Shown: positions 35,597-44,892 of the stretch, piece after piece
How positions within the stretch are numbered: position 1 is the first letter of the stretch
How the letters are laid out: each line of letters begins with the position of its first letter
Notes under the pieces: generated by a model
What the model was told of the DNA's origin: nothing
The model's input: only the letters and a program-made list of their open reading frames with translations
Databases searched by the model: none
Made by a program: the position numbers and the translations under genes
DNA from: Clostridium scatologenes
GTDB lineage: Bacteria > Bacillota > Clostridia > Clostridiales > Clostridiaceae
Length of the DNA stretch: 64,000 bases
Direction of reading: 5' to 3'
Assembly: GCF_000968375.1 (NCBI RefSeq)
Contig: NZ_CP009933.1
Location: 4,030,001 to 4,094,000, forward strand

Positions 35597-35668
35597 AGCA
35601 ATGCACCCTCCTATAAGTTAGTACATTGCTATAATATGAAAGACTAATAGAATGTGTGAACGAACTTC

Positions 35669-37069
35669 TTAGTTCTCTAATATTTTCCCCATAAGCACTC
35701 CCATAATAGACGCCATCATTAATCCTCTCGTCCATCCACTGGAGTCTCCTAAGCAGTGAAGTCCTTTTATATTAGTATCAAATTTGTCATTTAAATTTAT
35801 CTTGTTACTATAAAACTTTATTTCTGGACCATATAATAAAGTTTCAACACTTGCAAAACCTGGTACAACTATATTCATAGCTTTTATAAAGTTTAAAATA
35901 TTAATCATTGGTCTGTATGGAATAGCAGAAGTTAAATCTCCAGCTACAGCATCTGGCAAGGTGTGTTTTATATTTGTCTGATCTAATTCCTTCTGCCAGG
36001 TTCTCTTTCCATCTAATATGTCTCCATATCTTTGAACTAGTATTCTTCCATTGCCTAACATATTAACTAATTCAGCTACTTTTTTTCCATACTCTATAGG
36101 TTGGTTAAAAGGTTCTGAAAAATTATGTGAACTCAATATAGCTAAGTTAGTATTATCAGATTTTCTTTCTTTATAAGAATGTCCATTGACTATTGCTAAG
36201 TTATTGTCATAGTTCTCCTGACTTACAAAACCTCCAGGATTTTGACAAAAAGTTCTAACTTTATTTTTGAAAGGTGCCGGATATCCTATGAGCTTTGATT
36301 CGTATAAAACGTTATTTACTTTCTCCATAACTTCATTTCTAATTTCAACACGAACACCTATATCTACAGTACCAGCTGAATGACTTATTTCATGTTTTAT
36401 GCACATATCTTTAAGCCAGTCTGCTCCTTTTCTACCTGCTGCCACTATTATATTATCACCATACAAATCTTCTTTTTTGGTTTTAGTTTGTGAATCAGCT
36501 ATTTTTATGCCTTTTGCTATTTTATCTTCAATAATCAGATCCTCAACTACAGTATCAAACTTAATTTCTATTCCAGAATCTAAGAGATACTTCTGTATTT
36601 TTAAATATATCTCTTGTGCCTTTTCTGTTCCTAAATGTCTTATAGGACAATCTACTAATTTAAGTCCTGCCTCTATAGCTTTTATTCTAATTGCTTTAAC
36701 TGCTTCAGTATTTTCTAATCCTTCTACCTTAGTATCTGCACCAAACTCAAGATAAATTTTATCTGTATAATCTATGAGTTCTTGAGCTCTATTAGCTCCT
36801 ATTAAACTTGGTAGCTCTCCTCCAACTTCATAGCTTAATGATAATTTCCCATCTGAAAATGCACCTGCTCCTGAAAAACCAGTTGTTATATGACAGTAAG
36901 GTTTACATGAAACACATTTTTTTGTTTTTTCTTTAGGACAATATCTTTTATCTATACTTCTTCCTTGTTCAATCATCAAAATTTTCTTGTTAGATTTTTG
37001 TCTAACTAGCTCCAATGCAGTAAAAATTCCTGATGGACCAGCTCCTACTATTATTACATCATACTTCAC
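35669..37069 (-). CDS. FAD-dependent dehydrogenase (COG2509-type NAD(P)/FAD oxidoreductase)
   Basis: About 466 residues. The dinucleotide fold DVIIVGAGPSGIFTALEL at the start, a cysteine-rich segment (CPKEKTKKCVSCKPYCHITTGFSGAGAF, in part), GRKGADWL and the C-terminal CLGDSSGWTRGLMMASIMG fit uncharacterised FAD dehydrogenases related to the GidA/HI0933 groups. The reaction is unknown. GTG 37069 is preferred (GGAG 9 bases upstream); ATG 37084 or ATG 37078 are possible. What reads as a purine riboswitch lies 210-280 bases upstream on the same strand, so expression is probably tied to guanine-type purines. Confidence 0.75.
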   Translation of the reverse strand: MKYDVIIVGAGPSGIFTALELVRQKSNKKILMIEQGRSIDKRYCPKEKTKKCVSCKPYCHITTGFSGAGAFSDGKLSLSYEVGGELPSLIGANRAQELIDYTDKIYLEFGADTKVEGLENTEAVKAIRIKAIEAGLKLVDCPIRHLGTEKAQEIYLKIQKYLLDSGIEIKFDTVVEDLIIEDKIAKGIKIADSQTKTKKEDLYGDNIIVAAGRKGADWLKDMCIKHEISHSAGTVDIGVRVEIRNEVMEKVNNVLYESKLIGYPAPFKNKVRTFCQNPGGFVSQENYDNNLAIVNGHSYKERKSDNTNLAILSSHNFSEPFNQPIEYGKKVAELVNMLGNGRILVQRYGDILDGKRTWQKELDQTNIKHTLPDAVAGDLTSAIPYRPMINILNFIKAMNIVVPGFASVETLLYGPEIKFYSNKINLNDKFDTNIKGLHCLGDSSGWTRGLMMASIMGVLMGKILEN

Positions 37070-37255
37070 AATAATCATCTCCATTACAAAATCATTAATT
37101 ATTTTTCCCTTAATAAAGAAAATATTATTACATTTTCGTCAATAATTTAGTTCGTGCCATAACGAACATTAGATATTTTTTTCAAATGGATCATCTTTAA
37201 TTTTACATCTTTCACACATTTATTTAAAGGAAATTTTAATATAGAAAAGCATGAA

Positions 37256-37297
37256 AGTTGTAGTCTTAATAAGCACATACACTTATAGCCTACAACT
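37256..37297 (-). promoter_or_regulatory. Alternative hairpin overlapping the purine aptamer (expression platform)
   Basis: AGTTGTAG and CTACAACT pair over an inner CTATAAG/CTTAT stem. The left arm uses the P3' and P1' strands of the aptamer, so the two folds exclude each other. The U-run after it is weak, so whether it is a terminator or antiterminator is open. Confidence 0.5.
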
Positions 37298-37352
37298 ATT
37301 TAAGGTAGCTCGGTAGATACATCCAGCCCATATTGCTAGATTTATACAAGTG
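37280..37352 (-). ncRNA. Purine riboswitch aptamer (guanine-type reading)
   Basis: Read on the minus strand: P1 CACTT ... AAGTG around TATA, P2 CTAGC/GCTGG with loop AATATGG, joining segment ending TATCTACC, P3 AGCT/AGTT with loop ACCTTAAAT, then GGCTATAAGTG. The order and spacing match the purine riboswitch (loops NATATGG and CCTTAAA, TCTACC junction). The C before TATAAGTG corresponds to the specificity base that pairs with guanine. The next gene on this strand is the FAD dehydrogenase. Assigned by eye, without a covariance search. Confidence 0.75.
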
Positions 37353-37497
37353 AACATTAAACAATATTCTCTTAAAAAAGTTCTTATTACAAAGAAATTT
37401 TACCCTATATTTTTATAAAATGCAATAGTTTTTTATATAACTTTTTTAACTCAGCAGTCATATTTTCAAAATAGTGTTATAATTAATTTAATAAAAG

Positions 37498-37646
37498 TTT
37501 TAGGTACTTATTTAGTTTAAAAGGGAAATAGGTTAAAAGCCTATGCGGTCCCGCCACTGTAATGATGAGTATATTAATATTATGCCACTCAGTAATGGGG
37601 AAGGCTTTAATATATGATGAATCTTAGCCAGGAGACCTGCCTAAAA
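37498..37646 (+). ncRNA. Cobalamin riboswitch
   Basis: The full conserved set is visible in order: P1 TTTTAGG/CCTAAAA, AAGGGAA, GGTTAAAAGCC, the core GCGGTCCCGCCACTGTAA, GCCACT, GGGGAAGGC, GATGA and GCCAGGAGACCTGCC. It ends 60 bases before a terminator and about 165 bases before btuF. Binding of adenosyl- or methylcobalamin should turn off the transport operon. Confidence 0.95.
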
Positions 37647-37704
37647 TTATAGTTATTGATTTACCTTACGCGGATAGGGAATATTAGCATGCTTTTGCTT
37701 TTAA

Positions 37705-37733
37705 CCATTATTCGTTTGGATAATGGCTTTTTT
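37705..37733 (+). terminator. Terminator of the cobalamin riboswitch
   Basis: CCATTAT, an 8-base loop and ATAATGG followed by CTTTTTTT, between the aptamer and the btuF start; the likely off-state of the switch. Confidence 0.85.
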
Positions 37734-37812
37734 AATTGCTTTACTTACATAGTATGCTTATATTAAGTCAATATTTTGCATATGAAAAAATTAAATTAGG
37801 GGGAATAGAAAA

Positions 37813-38766
37813 ATGCATAAATTGAAAAAAACATCTTTTATTTTACTTATTGTTTTCCTGTTTGCTTTTTCAGTAATTGGATGCAATAAAAACAACTCTA
37901 CTTCTTCAAATGAAGATAAAAAACAAGTTGAATCAGTAAAAAATACTACTTATCCACTTAAAATAAAAGACTCACTTAATAGAGAAGTAACTATAGAAAA
38001 GGAGCCTAAAAAGGTTATATCTGTGGCACCTAACATTACAGAAACCATTTATGCTCTTAACAAAGAAAATACCTTAATAGGAAGAACTGATTTTTGTACA
38101 TATCCTAAAGAAGCTAGTAAAATTCAATCTATTGGAGGTCTTACAAATCCTAATATTGAAAAAATAACTAGTTTAAAACCTGATATAGTTATAGCTTCTA
38201 ATCACTTTAAAGAAGAGGATTTAAAAAAATTAGAGGAGCTTAACATAAAGGTTGTAATGTTTTCTGGTCCTGAAAGTTTTCAAAGTACTTATGACATTAT
38301 AAGAAATGTAGGTAAAATCCTTAATTCCAACGATAAGGCTAATACAATAGTTTCTAATATGATAAAAAAAGTAGACTATGTAAAAGAAAAAATCAAAGGC
38401 AAAGGCACTCCAAGTACTTATTATGTAGTAAGCTTTGGTAAAAGTGGTGATTTCACTGCTGGTAAAGATACTTTTATAGACACAATGATCACTACAGCTG
38501 GTGGAAAAAATACTGCTTCTGATGTAACTGGTTGGAAATATAGCTTAGAAAAGCTTATTGAAAAAAATCCAGATATAATTATATGTTCTAATAAGTTTAA
38601 TTCAAAAAATGAAATTAAGATGCAAGAAGGATATAAGGATCTGGATGCCATAAAAAAGAATAAACTTTTTGAAATTGATGAAGATATTATTAATAGGCAG
38701 GGTCCTAGATTAGCTGATGGTTTAGAAGCTTTGGCCAAGATAATCCATCCTGATGCCTTTAAATAA
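37813..38766 (+). CDS. btuF: Cobalamin ABC transporter substrate-binding lipoprotein
   Basis: 317 residues. A lipoprotein signal (LLIVFLFAFSVIGCNKNN, with cysteine about residue 24) precedes a type-III periplasmic binding fold: PKKVISVAPNITETIYAL, IGRTDFCTYP, LKPDIVIASN and the C-terminal DLDAIKKNKLFEIDEDIINRQGPR. BtuF captures vitamin B12 outside the membrane for BtuCD. The riboswitch just upstream decides for B12 over iron-siderophore, which the fold alone could not. GGGGG lies before the ATG. First gene of a three-gene operon, with a 24-base gap to btuC. Confidence 0.9.
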   Translation: MHKLKKTSFILLIVFLFAFSVIGCNKNNSTSSNEDKKQVESVKNTTYPLKIKDSLNREVTIEKEPKKVISVAPNITETIYALNKENTLIGRTDFCTYPKEASKIQSIGGLTNPNIEKITSLKPDIVIASNHFKEEDLKKLEELNIKVVMFSGPESFQSTYDIIRNVGKILNSNDKANTIVSNMIKKVDYVKEKIKGKGTPSTYYVVSFGKSGDFTAGKDTFIDTMITTAGGKNTASDVTGWKYSLEKLIEKNPDIIICSNKFNSKNEIKMQEGYKDLDAIKKNKLFEIDEDIINRQGPRLADGLEALAKIIHPDAFK

Positions 38767-38790
38767 CGGACTTACAGAAGGGATTTAGTT

Positions 38791-39843
38791 ATGAATTTAA
38801 ATGATAAGAAAAAAATAATAAGATTTATGTTCCCAATAAGCATAATTTTATTATTCTGCATAATGCTATTATCCAGCACTTTTGGAACAGCAAATATAGC
38901 CTTTACTGAAACCTTAAATGTAATCTTAAGCAAAATACCATTTTTAAATAATTTTGCTTCAGTATCAGAAATACCTAAAAATCATACTCTTATAATACTT
39001 AAAATTAGACTGCCTAGGATATTTCTTTCAGCCCTTATTGGTATGGGACTTTCCATAGTTGGCGCCTCTTTTCAGGCAATATTTAAAAATCCAATGGCAG
39101 ATCCCTATATTCTTGGTATATCCTCTGGTGCAGCCCTTGGAGCTGCACTTGGATTTGTATTGAAATTAGAAAATTCGTTTTTAGGATCAGCTTCAATTAC
39201 ACTAACAGCATTTATAGGTTCAATCTTAACTACTATACTTGTATATAACATTGCTAGGGTAAAAAACAAAATACCTACTAATACCCTTCTTTTAGCAGGT
39301 ATATCTGTGAGCTTCCTTTTATCTTCTCTTATTTCTGTTATTATGGTATTTAACAGAAATGAAGTTGAAAAAATTGTTTTTTGGACAATGGGAAGTGTCT
39401 CTGCTGCAAACTACAATGAAATCCTTTTGCTGCTACCTTTTTTGTGTATTGGCATTTTTATAATAATAGCTCTTTCAAAGGATTTAAACATAATACTCAC
39501 AGGCGATGATACTGCTAGAAGCTTAGGTATAGAAGTTGACAATGTAAAAAGAATAGTTCTCATTGTTTCTTCTATGATTGTTGCTGCTTGTGTATCTGTA
39601 AGTGGAATAATAGGTTTCGTTGGGCTTATTATACCTCATGCAGTGAGAATACTTTTAGGTCCAGATAATAAAATTCTGATTCCTTTTTCATTGGTTTTTG
39701 GAGCTGCATTTATGGTAATTTCAGATACTTTGGCAAGAACAATAGCTTCTCCAGCTGAAATACCTGTAGGTGCTATAACCGCTTTATTTGGAGCTCCTTA
39801 TTTTATATATCTCTTAATTAAATCAAAAAAGAAGGTGATGTAA
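38791..39843 (+). CDS. btuC: Cobalamin ABC transporter permease (FecCD family)
   Basis: 350 residues, about ten membrane segments, with family motifs LKIRLPRIFLSALIGMGLSI, NPMADPYILGISSGAALGAA, the GDDTARSLGIEV cytoplasmic loop that contacts the ATPase, and GFVGLIIPHAVR. It forms the B12 channel as a dimer. Its last base is shared with the btuD start (39843), so the two are translationally coupled. Confidence 0.9.
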   Translation: MNLNDKKKIIRFMFPISIILLFCIMLLSSTFGTANIAFTETLNVILSKIPFLNNFASVSEIPKNHTLIILKIRLPRIFLSALIGMGLSIVGASFQAIFKNPMADPYILGISSGAALGAALGFVLKLENSFLGSASITLTAFIGSILTTILVYNIARVKNKIPTNTLLLAGISVSFLLSSLISVIMVFNRNEVEKIVFWTMGSVSAANYNEILLLLPFLCIGIFIIIALSKDLNIILTGDDTARSLGIEVDNVKRIVLIVSSMIVAACVSVSGIIGFVGLIIPHAVRILLGPDNKILIPFSLVFGAAFMVISDTLARTIASPAEIPVGAITALFGAPYFIYLLIKSKKKVM

Positions 39844-40634
39844 TGGAAGCCATAGATTTTCCTGAAATTAGAGTTAATAATTTAAGCTGCAGTTTTGAAA
39901 ACAATGAAGTGCTTCACAATATTAACATAAACTTTGAAAAAAATAAATTTTATAGCATTTTGGGGCCAAATGGTTCTGGAAAAACCACATTATTAAAAAA
40001 ACTTGGAAAAACTTTAGAAGCTGAGAAAAAGACAATTTTTATAGAAAATAAAGATGTTATAGACTTCAAAAATAAGGCTCTAGCTAAAAAGCTTGCTGTA
40101 GTACCTCAAAATACTATTTCAGATTTTGATTTTTCTGCTTTAGATATTGTGCTTATGGGAAGGGCTCCTTACATTTCTAGATTTAGAGAAGAATCAAAAA
40201 AAGACTATGATATTGCCAAAAACGCAATGAAAATAACTAATACTTGGCACTTTCATGATAAGTGTATAAACCAATTGAGTGGAGGAGAACAGCAACGAGT
40301 TGTTATTGCAAGAGCACTAGCGCAGGATACTGATATTATACTATTAGATGAGCCTATATCTCATCTTGATATACAGCATCAAATTGAAATCCTGGATACT
40401 ATTAAATCCTTAAGCAAAAAAGTAACTATTATAGCTGTACTTCATGATCTAAATCTAGCAGCACAGTACAGTGACTATCTAATTTTAGTAAATAAAGGTT
40501 CAATTTCTTTTCAAGGAATTCCAGAAGAAGTTCTTACAGAACAAAATATTAAGAAAGTTTACAATATAAATATGTGTATGATAAAAAATCCTGTAACAGG
40601 TAAACCATACATAATTCCTATTGGTAATGTGTAA
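39843..40634 (+). CDS. btuD: Cobalamin ABC transporter ATPase
   Basis: 263 residues with Walker A GPNGSGKTT, Q-loop VPQNTISDFDF, signature LSGGEQQRV, Walker B IILLDEP and switch histidine in AVLHDLNLA. It drives BtuC. Final gene of the btuFCD operon; no plus-strand terminator with a T-run follows, though the palindrome at 40654-40681 could stop transcription in both directions. Confidence 0.92.
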   Translation: MEAIDFPEIRVNNLSCSFENNEVLHNININFEKNKFYSILGPNGSGKTTLLKKLGKTLEAEKKTIFIENKDVIDFKNKALAKKLAVVPQNTISDFDFSALDIVLMGRAPYISRFREESKKDYDIAKNAMKITNTWHFHDKCINQLSGGEQQRVVIARALAQDTDIILLDEPISHLDIQHQIEILDTIKSLSKKVTIIAVLHDLNLAAQYSDYLILVNKGSISFQGIPEEVLTEQNIKKVYNINMCMIKNPVTGKPYIIPIGNV

Positions 40635-40653
40635 ATTTTACAAAAATCAAAAA

Positions 40654-40681
40654 ACCCTATAAGAATTAATTCTTATAGGGT
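40654..40681 (-). terminator. Terminator between converging btuD and zinc-ribbon genes
   Basis: A perfect 28-base palindrome with arms ACCCTATAAGAATT and AATTCTTATAGGGT. On the minus strand six T residues follow, so it chiefly serves the zinc-ribbon gene. Confidence 0.8.
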
Positions 40682-40699
40682 GTATAGTACAAATTTATA

Positions 40700-40858
40700 C
40701 TACTTTCTGAATCCTCTTTGTTGTTTTCTAGCTCTTCTACAATCAGGACATCTTTGTGGTTCATTTTCAAATCCTTTTTCTTTGTAGAATTCTTGTTCTC
40801 CTTCAGTGAATATGAAGTCTTTTCCACAGTCTTTACAAACTATTGTCTTATCTGCCAT
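40700..40858 (-). CDS. Small zinc-ribbon protein (zf-trcl type)
   Basis: 52 residues, start ATG 40856-40858 with GGAG about 10 bases upstream. The sequence TIVCKDCGKDFIFTEGEQEF and later RCPDCRRARK holds two C-x-x-C pairs about 28 residues apart, with a FxEGEQEFY signature. This is the widespread CxxC-x8-EGEQEFYxxKGF zinc-ribbon family of unknown function. A terminator follows the stop. Confidence 0.85.
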   Translation of the reverse strand: MADKTIVCKDCGKDFIFTEGEQEFYKEKGFENEPQRCPDCRRARKQQRGFRK

Positions 40859-41031
40859 TTCAACATCTCTCCTTTTAATTTTAATATTAAGATTTAAAAA
40901 CTGATCTAAACTATGTTCCTTAAAAGAGGAAATGTTGTTAACCGTATTAAATCTCTTTTTGTAATTGTTTTATTTACATTACTCATTTACTATACCACAT
41001 TCATGAATAATTATCAATGGTAAAAAATAAA

Positions 41032-41520
41032 TTATTCACATTTACTATTTTCTAATAACAAACTGAATTCCTGCAATCCATATATAATTTTATCAACCTT
41101 TTCTGCATCCATATTTTTAACTGCATCGGATATTATATGAGAAATAAATTCTTTCTTCATACTATCTATATCGTTATTGTTTTTAAAATTTTCATCAATA
41201 GATAATTTCACAGTTCTACGATTATTTTTAGGTATTTCTCTAACTACTACGCCTTGTTTTGACAGTCGATCTACAATACCTGAAACTGTACTTTTAGTAA
41301 GCATTAAATGATTACTCAATTCATGAAGAGTTATACCTGGCATTTTGGATAAATGCACTATAACTGCAAGCTGTGGTGCTGTAAATCCATATTTTTTTGC
41401 ACATTCATTAAACTTACATCTAAGCGTTTTTTGAATGCTTCTAATTATTTCAATTATCTTATCAGACTGTTCTGATGCTAATTCGTTATTCGGACATGAC
41501 AACTCCTCCTTTTGCATCAT
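41032..41520 (-). CDS. MarR-family transcriptional regulator
   Basis: About 162 residues with a winged helix: YGFTAPQLAVIVHLSKMPG, then HELSNHLMLTKSTVSGIVDRLSKQ, and VVREIPKNNRRTVKLS for the wing. ATG 41520 has GGAAGG 8 bases upstream; the gene overlaps the end of the MFS gene by about 35 bases. It is the last gene of the efflux operon, so it most likely represses the operon and responds to the exported drug. Confidence 0.85.
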   Translation of the reverse strand: MMQKEELSCPNNELASEQSDKIIEIIRSIQKTLRCKFNECAKKYGFTAPQLAVIVHLSKMPGITLHELSNHLMLTKSTVSGIVDRLSKQGVVVREIPKNNRRTVKLSIDENFKNNNDIDSMKKEFISHIISDAVKNMDAEKVDKIIYGLQEFSLLLENSKCE

Positions 41521-43075
41521 TACGTTCACCTTCCTTATCTTGTTTTTTAATTGAATCCTTACTTCTCATAAGTAAAGTTAAAATTATTGCTGCTAATACT
41601 GCAAATGCAGTTACAGCAACAGCATATCCCATAGCATCTAAGGTTGCCTGTCCTTGCAACATTTTACTTAAATAAGCTACTGCAGAAACTTTTGCTGCTC
41701 CTTGTGATAAACCTGAATGCATATATGATTTTGTCAATGTACTAATAGTATTAATAGCTGTTTGATTGTAATTATTTACTTGTTCAGCTAATTTTAAATA
41801 GTTATAATTTGTTTTGCTTTGTATTAAGGTTGACATTATAGTTATACTAAGAGCACTTGCCACCTGCCTTATGGTGTTATTAAGCGCGGATGCTCTTCCA
41901 ACCAATTTTGTTGGTATCACATTCATTCCTGCTGTACTAATTGGCATCATTGCAAGCCCCATTCCTACTGATCTTAAACAAGTAATAAATATTATATGTT
42001 CCCTGCTTGAATTCATATTTATTGCAGTAGAAAGCTCAATAGAACTTATTGCCAATATTACAAGTCCAGGTATAACAATTGGTTTCGCTCCAAATTTGTC
42101 AAACAAATTACCACTTATAGGCATTAAAATACCAACTACAATTGCTGATGGGAACATAATCATACCTGTCTCCATAGCTGTATAACCCCTTATATTTTGA
42201 AGGAATAATGGTAATACATACATTCCTCCCATCATCGCCAAAGATAAAACACTGGTTATAATTAAGCTTAAACTAAAATCAAATAATTTAAACACTTTCA
42301 AGTCCAATAAAGGGTCTGGATGAGTAAGCTCATTTACTACAAATAATACTAAACTTAAACACCCCAAAGTCATAAGAATAGGATTATGAATTTGAGTCCA
42401 ATCAATTGAAGAACCTTCTCCAAAAACATACAATACACTTACTAACCCAATGGTAGAAGATAAAAAGCCTACTATGTCAAAGGGTTTGAATTTTTGAATT
42501 TTTGTTCCTTTTAATAAAATACCTGCAAGTACTACTCCTATTATTCCTATCGGAACATTAACATTAAAAATAAGTCTCCAATCTAACTTTTCAATAATAT
42601 ATCCACCTAAAGTTGGTCCTATTGCAGGTGCTGCCATTGCTGCTATTCCCCAAACTCCCAAAGCTAATCCTATTTTTTTTCTAGGAAATATCTCATATAT
42701 TATACTCATTCCTATTGGCATTATCATACCACCGCCAATAGCTTGAATTACACGGAATGCTATCATGGATGCACTGTTCCATGCAAATCCACAAAGCAGC
42801 GATCCAAAAGTAAACATTGACAGAGCAAACATATACACCCTTTTAGAGCCAAATATATCTTGTACATATCCTGTAAGTGGTATAATTGCTCCAAGCGCCA
42901 ATGAGTAAGCTGTAAGTATCCATTTTGCATCATCCATAGGCATTCCAAAAACAGTCATCATCTTAGGAAGAGCAATATTAACTATAGTACTGTCTAATAT
43001 GGACATAAATGTACCAATTACAACTACGCATAATGATAACCAACTATTTAATGATACCTTATCCTTCTCTTCCAT
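41486..43075 (-). CDS. DHA2-family (EmrB/QacA-like) MFS drug exporter
   Basis: 529 residues with about 14 membrane segments. Motif A-like GSKRVYMFALSMFTFGSLLC, the DHA2 signature LDSTIVNIALPKMM in the first segment, motif C-like GPTLGGYIIEKLDWRLIF in segment 5 and NTIRQVASALSITIMSTL are visible. It works as a drug/H+ antiporter and may form a complex with the two membrane-fusion proteins encoded upstream. GAGGTGAGG precedes the ATG; 14-base gap from the second adaptor gene. Confidence 0.88.
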   Translation of the reverse strand: MEEKDKVSLNSWLSLCVVVIGTFMSILDSTIVNIALPKMMTVFGMPMDDAKWILTAYSLALGAIIPLTGYVQDIFGSKRVYMFALSMFTFGSLLCGFAWNSASMIAFRVIQAIGGGMIMPIGMSIIYEIFPRKKIGLALGVWGIAAMAAPAIGPTLGGYIIEKLDWRLIFNVNVPIGIIGVVLAGILLKGTKIQKFKPFDIVGFLSSTIGLVSVLYVFGEGSSIDWTQIHNPILMTLGCLSLVLFVVNELTHPDPLLDLKVFKLFDFSLSLIITSVLSLAMMGGMYVLPLFLQNIRGYTAMETGMIMFPSAIVVGILMPISGNLFDKFGAKPIVIPGLVILAISSIELSTAINMNSSREHIIFITCLRSVGMGLAMMPISTAGMNVIPTKLVGRASALNNTIRQVASALSITIMSTLIQSKTNYNYLKLAEQVNNYNQTAINTISTLTKSYMHSGLSQGAAKVSAVAYLSKMLQGQATLDAMGYAVAVTAFAVLAAIILTLLMRSKDSIKKQDKEGERNDAKGGVVMSE

Positions 43076-43089
43076 TATACCTCACCTCG

Positions 43090-43740
43090 TTATTTAATGT
43101 GAATCTTAACAACAGCATTAGTTCCTGGAAGTATTTTGGTATTAAACTTATTCAGTTCAATTTTTACAGGTATTCTTTGAACTACTTTTGTAAATGTACC
43201 ACTAGTTGATGTTGGCAATATGGATAATGCAGAATTTGCTGCTTCTCCTACAGATTTAATTTTTCCAGTAAATTTTTGTGATGAAAACTGATCTATTGTA
43301 ATATCAACATTTTGACCTACTCTTACTTTTCCAAGCTTTGTTTCCTCTACATCTGCTGTTATATAAAGTTTATTTGGGTCTATCAATGTATATAAAGTCT
43401 GACCTTGCGACCAATTTTCTCCTATAGTACCTTGTTTCTTTACTACTATTCCAGAAATAGGTGCTCTAACTAAAGCTTGTTCCACATTTGAATCTGCAAT
43501 ATTATTCATATCTTGACGAGCTAATATTTGATTCTTTGAAACTGTTTCTCCTTCATCTACATTAAGTTCTAATAATTTACCTTGAATCTGTGGTGTCACA
43601 CTTACTAAATCCGCACTAACTCTGGCATCATCAGTAGAAACAAAGTAAGTATTTTGATACCAATAATAAGCTCCTACACTTCCTATGGCAATAACAATCA
43701 CTGCTAATATTATAAAAATTAATTTTTTACGCTTTTCCAT
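43090..43740 (-). CDS. HlyD/EmrA-type membrane fusion protein
   Basis: 216 residues: one N-terminal membrane anchor (LIFIILAVIVIAIGSVGAYY), then the lipoyl-like half (FVSTDDARVSADLVSVTPQI, VDEGETVSKNQILAR), a shortened hairpin, a second lipoyl half (ALVRAPISGIVVKKQGTIGE) and the barrel domain (QNVDITIDQFSSQKFTGKI). It lacks most of the long coiled coil of EmrA (usually over 350 residues). It sits between the second adaptor and the MFS exporter, which it probably serves. Confidence 0.82.
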   Translation of the reverse strand: MEKRKKLIFIILAVIVIAIGSVGAYYWYQNTYFVSTDDARVSADLVSVTPQIQGKLLELNVDEGETVSKNQILARQDMNNIADSNVEQALVRAPISGIVVKKQGTIGENWSQGQTLYTLIDPNKLYITADVEETKLGKVRVGQNVDITIDQFSSQKFTGKIKSVGEAANSALSILPTSTSGTFTKVVQRIPVKIELNKFNTKILPGTNAVVKIHIK

Positions 43741-43758
43741 ACTAATACCACCTCTTGC

Positions 43759-44739
43759 TTATTTCTTCAATCCAACTTCTGCAAACATACCAGGTTTTAA
43801 TAATGAATTAGGATCTACCACACTTACCTTAACCAAAATATTTCTGCTTCCAGAACTTAATTTTGAATTTATAACAGTTATTTTTCCTTGAAATTCTTTA
43901 TCTTGTATTTCTGATGCCTTAATTATTACATCCTGCCCTTCTTTTAATCCATCTACAATTTCAACAGGAGCATATGCATTTACACATAAAGCTCCAGAAT
44001 TGGATATGGAAACAAGAGCCGCTCCTGGGGATGCTGTTTCTCCTACATTTATATTTTTTGCATTAACTGTTCCTGATATAGGCGCTGTAATGGTAGCATT
44101 GTTTAATGCAGTTTGTGCTATTTTTAACCCTGCTTCAGCTTCATTTACCTGAGCTTTAAAAACATCTATGCTTGAACTTGTCGGTCCATTCTTTAACATC
44201 TCTAATTGTGCCTGTGCACTTTTGTATTGTCCTTCTGCACTTGCAAGTTGCTGCTTTGCTAAATCAAGTTGTTGCTGAGCTTCTGCCCCTGAACTAACTA
44301 AAGCTTGTATTCTATCATAAGTTTTCTTAGCAGTTTCATAACCTTGGGCTGCACCATCCACAATGGCTTGTTCTTGTTCTACTTGTTCTGGACGTGACCC
44401 ACTTGAAGCATTTGCTAAATTTGCTCTAGCAGTATTAACTGTGGCTTGTGCTTTATCAACTTGAGCTTGTAAATCTTCAGCATCTAACTTAATAATAACG
44501 TCTCCTTGATTTACCTTCGAACCTACGTCTACTGATATTTGAGTAACTTTTGCTGAAATTTTTGAAGTTATATTTGCTTCATCATTTGCTTGAATCTTTC
44601 CAGCCATTATAAATTGATTACTAGATGATTGCTGAATTGTTTTTGTATTTTGTACATTTTTGTTTGTATTGGCATTACTAGCACCACATCCACTTAAAAA
44701 TACTGCCAAAACTAAACAAAGTAAGCTAGCCTTTTTCAT
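43759..44739 (-). CDS. HlyD-type efflux adaptor lipoprotein
   Basis: 326 residues. A lipoprotein signal (LCLVLAVFLSGCGASNANT) precedes the lipoyl halves (ISVDVGSKVNQGDVIIKLDA and ATITAPISGTVNAKNINVGE), a coiled coil rich in Ala, Gln and Glu (about residues 95-200) and a C-terminal beta-barrel (GMFAEVGLKK). First gene of the efflux operon with an 18-base gap to the next. In a Gram-positive cell, two adaptors with one MFS pump is unusual but known. Confidence 0.8.
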   Translation of the reverse strand: MKKASLLCLVLAVFLSGCGASNANTNKNVQNTKTIQQSSSNQFIMAGKIQANDEANITSKISAKVTQISVDVGSKVNQGDVIIKLDAEDLQAQVDKAQATVNTARANLANASSGSRPEQVEQEQAIVDGAAQGYETAKKTYDRIQALVSSGAEAQQQLDLAKQQLASAEGQYKSAQAQLEMLKNGPTSSSIDVFKAQVNEAEAGLKIAQTALNNATITAPISGTVNAKNINVGETASPGAALVSISNSGALCVNAYAPVEIVDGLKEGQDVIIKASEIQDKEFQGKITVINSKLSSGSRNILVKVSVVDPNSLLKPGMFAEVGLKK

Positions 44740-44892
44740 TCTAACACTCCTTATGCGAATTATTTCTATATATACTGTTCGTCTGCTAACATTATATACC
44801 TCTTAATTTCTATTTTCAATAATCAACGCTTCCATTTATTCAATTATTTGTATGATGTAAACGTAATATTTTTCTAATTTCATTTATTAAAC
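44740..44892 (-). promoter_or_regulatory. Promoter region of the efflux operon with possible MarR site
   Basis: Within about 80 bases upstream of the first adaptor start there is an AT-rich promoter-like region (TATATA stretches and CGAATTATTTC / TACTGTTCG elements). The ATACTGTTCG-type pieces could be MarR operators, but I could not settle a palindrome. Confidence 0.3.

Noticed and set aside
37498..37646. The btu-like transporter as an iron-siderophore system
   Set aside because: Protein families alone would allow it, but the complete cobalamin riboswitch in front settles the likely substrate as vitamin B12.
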